Assembly (NCBI GenBank): GCA_029721515.1
Contig: CM056550.1
Span: 22,332,619-22,396,618 of the forward strand
Direction: 5' to 3'
Length of the DNA stretch: 64,000 bases
Origin: Synanceia verrucosa
Lineage: Eukaryota > Chordata > Actinopteri > Perciformes > Synanceiidae
Every line of letters starts with the position of its first letter. Position 1 is the stretch's first letter. The notes beneath the pieces are model-generated. The model had not been told where the DNA came from. It was given only the letters and a program-made list of their open reading frames with translations, and did not search any database. Position numbers and translations under genes: made by a program. This document shows, piece after piece, positions 58,641 to 64,000 of this stretch.

Positions 58641-60377
58641 GAAGGAGCTCTCTGTGTCGATGGTATCTCTTTGCATGGCATCTCTCTACCTGAAACATCA
58701 TTACACTGTACTCAAGCTCCTCACTTTTTCAAATGTCTGTTTGCTGTTTTACCTGAGGGACAGATTGTACAAAGGCAACTGGGTTGTTTGCATTTGTGCG
58801 TGCACATTTTGTTGGCTCTTTTTCAGATTTTTAAGTGTTTTGAGCATTTATTTTCCATGCATAGTTAAACTAAAGTACTAAAGAGAGTCCTCAGGAAATT
58901 TTCACAGCACTTGACAAACAATATTAGAGAAGGTTGTACTTTTTGGAGTTCTGAGTGGTGGGTGCATGCAGGTTAATTTGAATGTTTTGCTCTGTGTTTT
59001 CTGTTGAAGTCTTTAAGCACTTTCGGTATCAAGCTACCTTGATTGTTCGCTCTTCAGTTGATTGGTTTAAGCATGTTTTTTTTTGTTTGTGTGTTTTTAA
59101 GTGTTTTTATGTCATGTACTTGTACTGTATCTGGATTCACAATAAAAAGATTGAATGTTTCTTATTGGCTTCTCACTACTGGGCTTCAAGGTTTCTTCAA
59201 AGCTTGATATGGGAGGGGGGCGTCCGTCAACAACTCTGCTCTTTTAAAAGCCCGCAGCACATCTCCGGCACGGTAAAAGACTGGATATTAGGAATGGATG
59301 ACTGGCCACAGGGACAAAGCGAGCTCTGTTGGGCAGTGTGGTAACGAGAGGGAGGGGAAGCTGAGCGGAAATGGACATGGAGATCAGACCAGAACATAGT
59401 GTGACAAGGTAACAAGGTAAACTGATCCCAGGCAGCAATTCCTCTGGAAACTCAATCAATGAGGGTTCTGTTAAATATGGAAACCCTCCTGAGTATTGAG
59501 TTTGGGTGAATCTATGGCGCAATAGGATCAGCTGTAAATATGTTTTCCCTTGCAGTAAATGTGTGTCATGTATCCTACAGATAGCTTGTCTTACCATCTG
59601 TAAGTTACATGTTTAAGCCTCGGTGAGCTGGAACATCCAGGAGGTGATGAAGTAAAAATCTTGACCCTGCAGTCAAAGCAGGTGTCCAACTTTGACCTCT
59701 GGTGTTCGGTACAGTCCCCAGGGTAGTCAGGTCAGGTGACTGGTTTGACCTTTCCTTTGTACAGGACATGTAGAGCAACCTGGACACGAAGGACACTGTC
59801 CTCTAAAATGGCCTGTGAAATCCTGCACCACAGTGCTGCATTCATACGAGTCACCACTTGAGGACATAACTCTTTGTTTTCTCCAAAATGTTTGTCACAC
59901 TTCCTTTCACCTGCTTGACCACAGATGCAGTCTGACAGCCAAATTTCAGACTTAACCCTGACTCGGCTATTATCTTAACCCCCATCATGTGTGATTGTGC
60001 TGCTTCAGCTCGACTAGCTCAAAGGTTCTGATCAATGGTCAATATGTGCTTTTTAACTGTAATATTTTCTGAGATGCAAGTCTGTTTCATCTGTAAAGGG
60101 CCCTAGAGATGAGTTTGTGTTGTACTGAGAGTCTCTCCCTACAGCTATGTTTGCTCTAAGTGGGGGGAAACGGTTATAGGATGAAACTTGGCTCTGATTG
60201 TGCCCTTACATCAACACAACATGAACAGTAAAAATGCACTGAAACTGTCAGTGCATCAATATTCACAGTTAACAGTCACTTTGCATCTCTTGTCCACCTG
60301 CTATCACAGTAGATATCTCTGCCTCAAAATCCTGTAAAGTATTTCTCCAGAATAGAACTTATTGCAGCTTAAAGGGT

Positions 60378-60672
60378 CTTCCATCCATCCATTATCTACC
60401 GCTTATCCTCATAGGGTCGTGGGGGGGCTGGAGCCTATCCCAGCTGTCTTAGGGTGAAAGGCAGGGTACACTCTGGACAAGTCACCACCTTATCGCAGGG
60501 CACATAGAGAATTTAAATTAGCCAATTAACCTAATCCCCATGCATGTTTTTGGATGGTGGGAGGAAGCCGGAGTACCCGGAGAGAACCCACGCAGACACG
60601 TGGAGAACATGCAAACTCCAGGCCCCAGGCCTGGGATTCGAACCCGGTACCTTCTTGCACCGTGCCCGCTTA
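60378..60672. repeat. Fish interspersed repeat (copy B)
   Basis: Starts ccatccatccattatctacc, with ggctggagcctatcccagct, gggtacactctggacaagtc, gtacccggagagaacccacg and gggattcgaacccggtacct, phrases of a highly abundant percomorph repeat. An internal piece present in copy A (gaggcgacagtg...) is missing near 60658. Confidence 0.75.
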
Positions 60673-60934
60673 AAAGGTCAGTTCACCCAAAAAAAAACAT
60701 TTTTTTTCGCTGATTCACGGATAGCCTGCAGATAGCCTTCGGTATAATCTTAAGAAATCAAATCATGGAGATCAATCCTGAAAATTCATCTGTAGAGAAG
60801 AGGCTTTTCATCCAAACTATAACTAACCATCTGATGCTCACAATTCATAGATATAGGCTACAGCATGTGATAAGGGGTTGACATGGATTCATGTATATTA
60901 AGGGGTCAAGTGTAAAACAGTTTGGGAACCACTG
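60673..60934. repeat. MITE-like fragments
   Basis: aaaaggtcagttcacccaaa at 60672 on resembles the end of a common fish inverted-repeat element. ggggtcaagtgtaaaacagt and tttgggaaccactgc near 60903-60935 resemble the end of a hAT-type MITE. Only single ends were found. Confidence 0.4.
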
Positions 60935-61751
60935 CTGTACATTGTTCCAGCTGCTTAACTTACATACAGTAAATACAGGATCAGTGAAAAAAATACATGC
61001 AGTGACTGAATTACACCTGAAAAAGCAAATAGCAGATATTTCTCCAGGACCTTTCTTAGCACCAGTATTCATATAAAACTGATGTAGCCAAAGGTTAAGA
61101 GTGCTTATGAGGGGAGGAAAAAAATGCATGACTGTAACATAATGAAAAAAAAATCTTTTAATGCATTTTACAAAAAAAGATAAAGTGTAATTGTGGTGAA
61201 AACATAACTACCAGCTACATTTTGGAGGCTTTTATACAAGTGCTACAATGTGATGATGAAAGGAGACAGGCTGTCCCTCTAATGACCACCAGCCTCTATT
61301 CTGTGACCGCTACTTTACTGAACAGCAACAAAGCTTTCAGAGAGCGAAAGAAGGAGGATTCAGAAGAGATTAAATGTTTTTCTCTAGCAGATGTTCAAAA
61401 TTAGGCAGGGCACTCAAAAGTATCATCAAGACTCTATTAAATGTTGAGTTATTAATACACATCCTCCCTCCCCCCAAAAAAAGGAATCAATTGTGTATTC
61501 ACAAAAGAATAAATAAATGGGCACATGGGTAGCAACAGGCAGGGGGCTGCAGAATTTAGTCAGTCTTTAAATAACCCTCAAAAAGCACCACACTTGTAAA
61601 AACCTACAGGACAACAAAAGACACACAGGAGTGAATGAAATGAAGCTTCCTTGCCAATTACTGTGGCGAGCGGTGGAGTTTTTTGTGCTTCACACAGGCA
61701 GTCTTTTCTCCCCTTGTCTCCGGCTATTGAGAGGGATACATTAGCCAGGCG

Positions 61752-61770
61752 GGGATGGATGGATGGATGG
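61752..61770. repeat. (GGAT)n microsatellite
   Basis: Four to five tandem GGAT units (ggatggatggatggatgg). Confidence 0.85.
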
Positions 61771-61880
61771 AGTGGAGAGGAGCAGAGCGCAGCATTCACA
61801 GTCATACTACTAGCTCACTTCACGCCTGGTGTTACAGACCTTTCTAATGACTTCACTCACAGTGCTCGTACAGAATGTGA

Positions 61881-61904
61881 TTTTTTTTTTTTTTTTTTTT
61901 TTTT
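61881..61904. repeat. Poly(T) run
   Basis: 24 uninterrupted T residues. Could be the inverted A-tail of an unrecognised retroposon, but no body is visible beside it. Confidence 0.85.
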
Positions 61905-64000
61905 ACAATGTCATTTTCTTCCTGCTTTCTAAGACTTGGACAGAAAAGCAGACGTGGAAACTATCTGCTCCCTTTGATCTTGTTGGGATGAATTGCAGTG
62001 AGGACATTTGTGTGTGGTTTCATTCTCATTGAGCTGACATGAAATCTAATTTGTTGACTATTAACTGGAGCTAAAATCTGCAGTCAGCTATGCTGACTTA
62101 CAAAGGAGCATCTCTTTTCATCCTCCAAACAGTTAGACAAACTTTCAAACTTAATGCTTCTCCAGAAGCACCCTGCATGACTTTGGTGAAGTGCAGGTTT
62201 TTCATGGATTACATTTCATCTTAGTAATTACATTGATTCTTCTCATTTTTTGGCATGCAAATTCTGGTTACAAAACAGATATTATCTTAAATTGTGTTTT
62301 TTTTTTCCCCCAAACATGCCTCTGGACCACCTCAATGAGTGCTCAGCTCTTTATTTTTATGTCAATCCCAGCAGGCTCTGCAGGGTCACACAGCTATGTG
62401 TGCATGGACATGCTGCCAGTAACAACTATCAGCAAGGTTAATGCATGCGGATAAAGACATCCATCATTCAGTTTCATTAGTGCTGTCCTCTGACCTGTTC
62501 CACATAATGTTGTCAAATGTGTCAGGAGTCAGATTATTGGGAGGTATGATGATCAATAGATAAATAAGAGAAAGCAGTGTGCACCGCTGCTGCTGGCACG
62601 GCTGCAGAATAAACCTCCATCCAGCATTCTGCTGCCTGAAAAACAAATGGACTAGCCCGAGGCAAGAGCCATCAATAATAATATAATGTGTGGACGATGA
62701 TGAATTAGAGCCAGACTTCTCAATGCGTTGTCGTTCCACGCACAGAAACATCACCAGAGAAATGCATTGATCTCTGCATTCACATTAGTTTGCTTAATCT
62801 GCATCTGAGTGGATGGGATAACAACACACTGTTTCACTTCGCTGAGTTCAGAAAAGTTAATAATGTCCAATAATCAAAAGCTGTTTATGAAAGCACCTCT
62901 TTTTGTGCGTCATTGATTTGACTCCGTAATGCACTGATCACTCAGACAGAATGCACTTAGGAAATGACAAATGTATTTTATATTCAATAACATAGATTTT
63001 TCCTTGCTTAACCACAGGTTGGAGTTTAAACACACATTTCCACATCCATAATAAGTGTATGCATTAACTAATAGCAACAATGAACACTGCTTTTCCGTGC
63101 TCTCATTAAACTCTAGTTCTGGGATGTTGAAGCTGTACAGTATATCACCCAGGAATTGTGTCAAAATGTCATTTTACTACATTCATATCTAATTTATTCA
63201 ATAGTTGTTTTATGCTATTTTAGTCAAAATTTTATTTTACTTAATATTATGCATCGTCTTGTGTCTTTTTCTAAAGCAATCTGTATTTTGTATTTGGGAG
63301 ATTTAAAATTATAAAACCTGGGGTAGGTAGTTTAATTACACAACAACCTGTCAGCATATTATTGGCTAATTCAAGTGGTCTGAAAGAAAACTACACTTCA
63401 CCTCAGCAGTTGAAAATGGTAGTTTGACATCACACTGTGATGTCAATTAAAATATGCTGTAAGGTTATGATGAAATGTTAAAAAAATAAAAGCACCTTTA
63501 ACCTTTACCTTGTATGTCTGCATTATTAAAACAGATCCATTCCCGTTCCAGCCTACATCTCAAACATAGTTCTCAAACAATATCGCAGTCAACCTACATA
63601 AACGTCCATGGATTGGCACATAAACTATGTAATATTACACAACAACAGAGGAAACCAATAGCAGAAAACGGCTCCGAGGTGCTTCACTTTAACAGAGGTG
63701 TCACTTAAGACCCATGAGATCCCCACGGCCCACAACTGCTGCCACAATAGAGCTGGTGTAAATGTTCCTGCGCTCTGAAAACTGCCATGACATCACAGTG
63801 TCTTGACCTAAATGTCAGAGGGCAAAGAAAACAAAAATACAATAATGACAAAACAGAGACTGTGTTTTTTTTGTTATGATGGAGAAATGTGAGAAATACA
63901 TGAGAAACAAATCAACAATGGAACAGAAGTGTCCAGTATTGAAGTGCAATATGAAAATATGACTAATAGATTTGACTCTTGTGTTAATGGGATTATAAAT

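Larger units (their letters stand above)
60935..64000. other. Downstream intergenic region, no gene recognised
   Basis: AT-rich. It contains a (GGAT)n run (61752-61770), a 24-base T run (61881-61904) and a denser block around 62530-62720 that could be conserved non-coding DNA. No coding frame with recognisable domains. Confidence 0.45.

Noticed and set aside
59227..59597. 117-codon minus-strand frame downstream of the NERD gene
   Set aside because: No similarity recognised, no start context or splice support; probably chance.
60600..60660. tRNA-like phrase gggattcgaaccc
   Set aside because: The T-loop-like motif is part of the abundant interspersed repeat and no anticodon arm or acceptor stem is present.

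Overview
The window looks like chromosomal DNA of a ray-finned fish, probably a spiny-rayed (percomorph) teleost. Coding exons are short and separated by GT-AG introns, the spacers are AT-rich, and there are many small inverted-repeat DNA transposons, a Tc1-like element, an L2-like LINE tail and scattered copies of common fish interspersed repeats. There are no operons, CRISPR arrays, rRNA genes or convincing tRNA genes. All gene models below were joined by hand from splice sites, reading phase and protein similarity.

Layout. (1) 1-17.4 kb, plus strand: the last 12 coding exons of CPXM2 (carboxypeptidase X, M14 family member 2), running from the discoidin domain through the carboxypeptidase-like and transthyretin-like domains to stop codon and poly(A) signal; the signal-peptide exon(s) lie before base 1. 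(2) 17.4-27.2 kb: spacer with a Tc1-like transposon inserted in an older repeat and a pair of nested inverted-repeat elements. (3) 27.2-30.8 kb, minus strand: complete three-exon GPR26, an orphan class A receptor of 336 residues. CPXM2 and GPR26 are tail to tail, as in human 10q26, so this is an old vertebrate linkage. (4) 30.8-45.8 kb: about 15 kb with no recognisable gene, holding repeats and some stretches that look like conserved non-coding DNA. (5) 45.9-57.7 kb, plus strand: a six-coding-exon gene for a 328-residue protein with a NERD (nuclease-related, PD-(D/E)XK-like) domain; its last coding exon is 8.3 kb from the rest. (6) 57.7-64 kb: 3' flank with repeats and no gene I can support.

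The genes do not form a pathway. CPXM2 is a secreted carboxypeptidase-like protein that has lost catalytic residues, GPR26 is a neuronal receptor, and the NERD protein is uncharacterised. The last is the most interesting unknown. The other main results are a three-copy, possibly unclassified inverted-repeat transposon family, two independent DNA-transposon insertions into the same older repeat family, and a perfect 14-bp-stem hairpin in the large NERD-gene intron.
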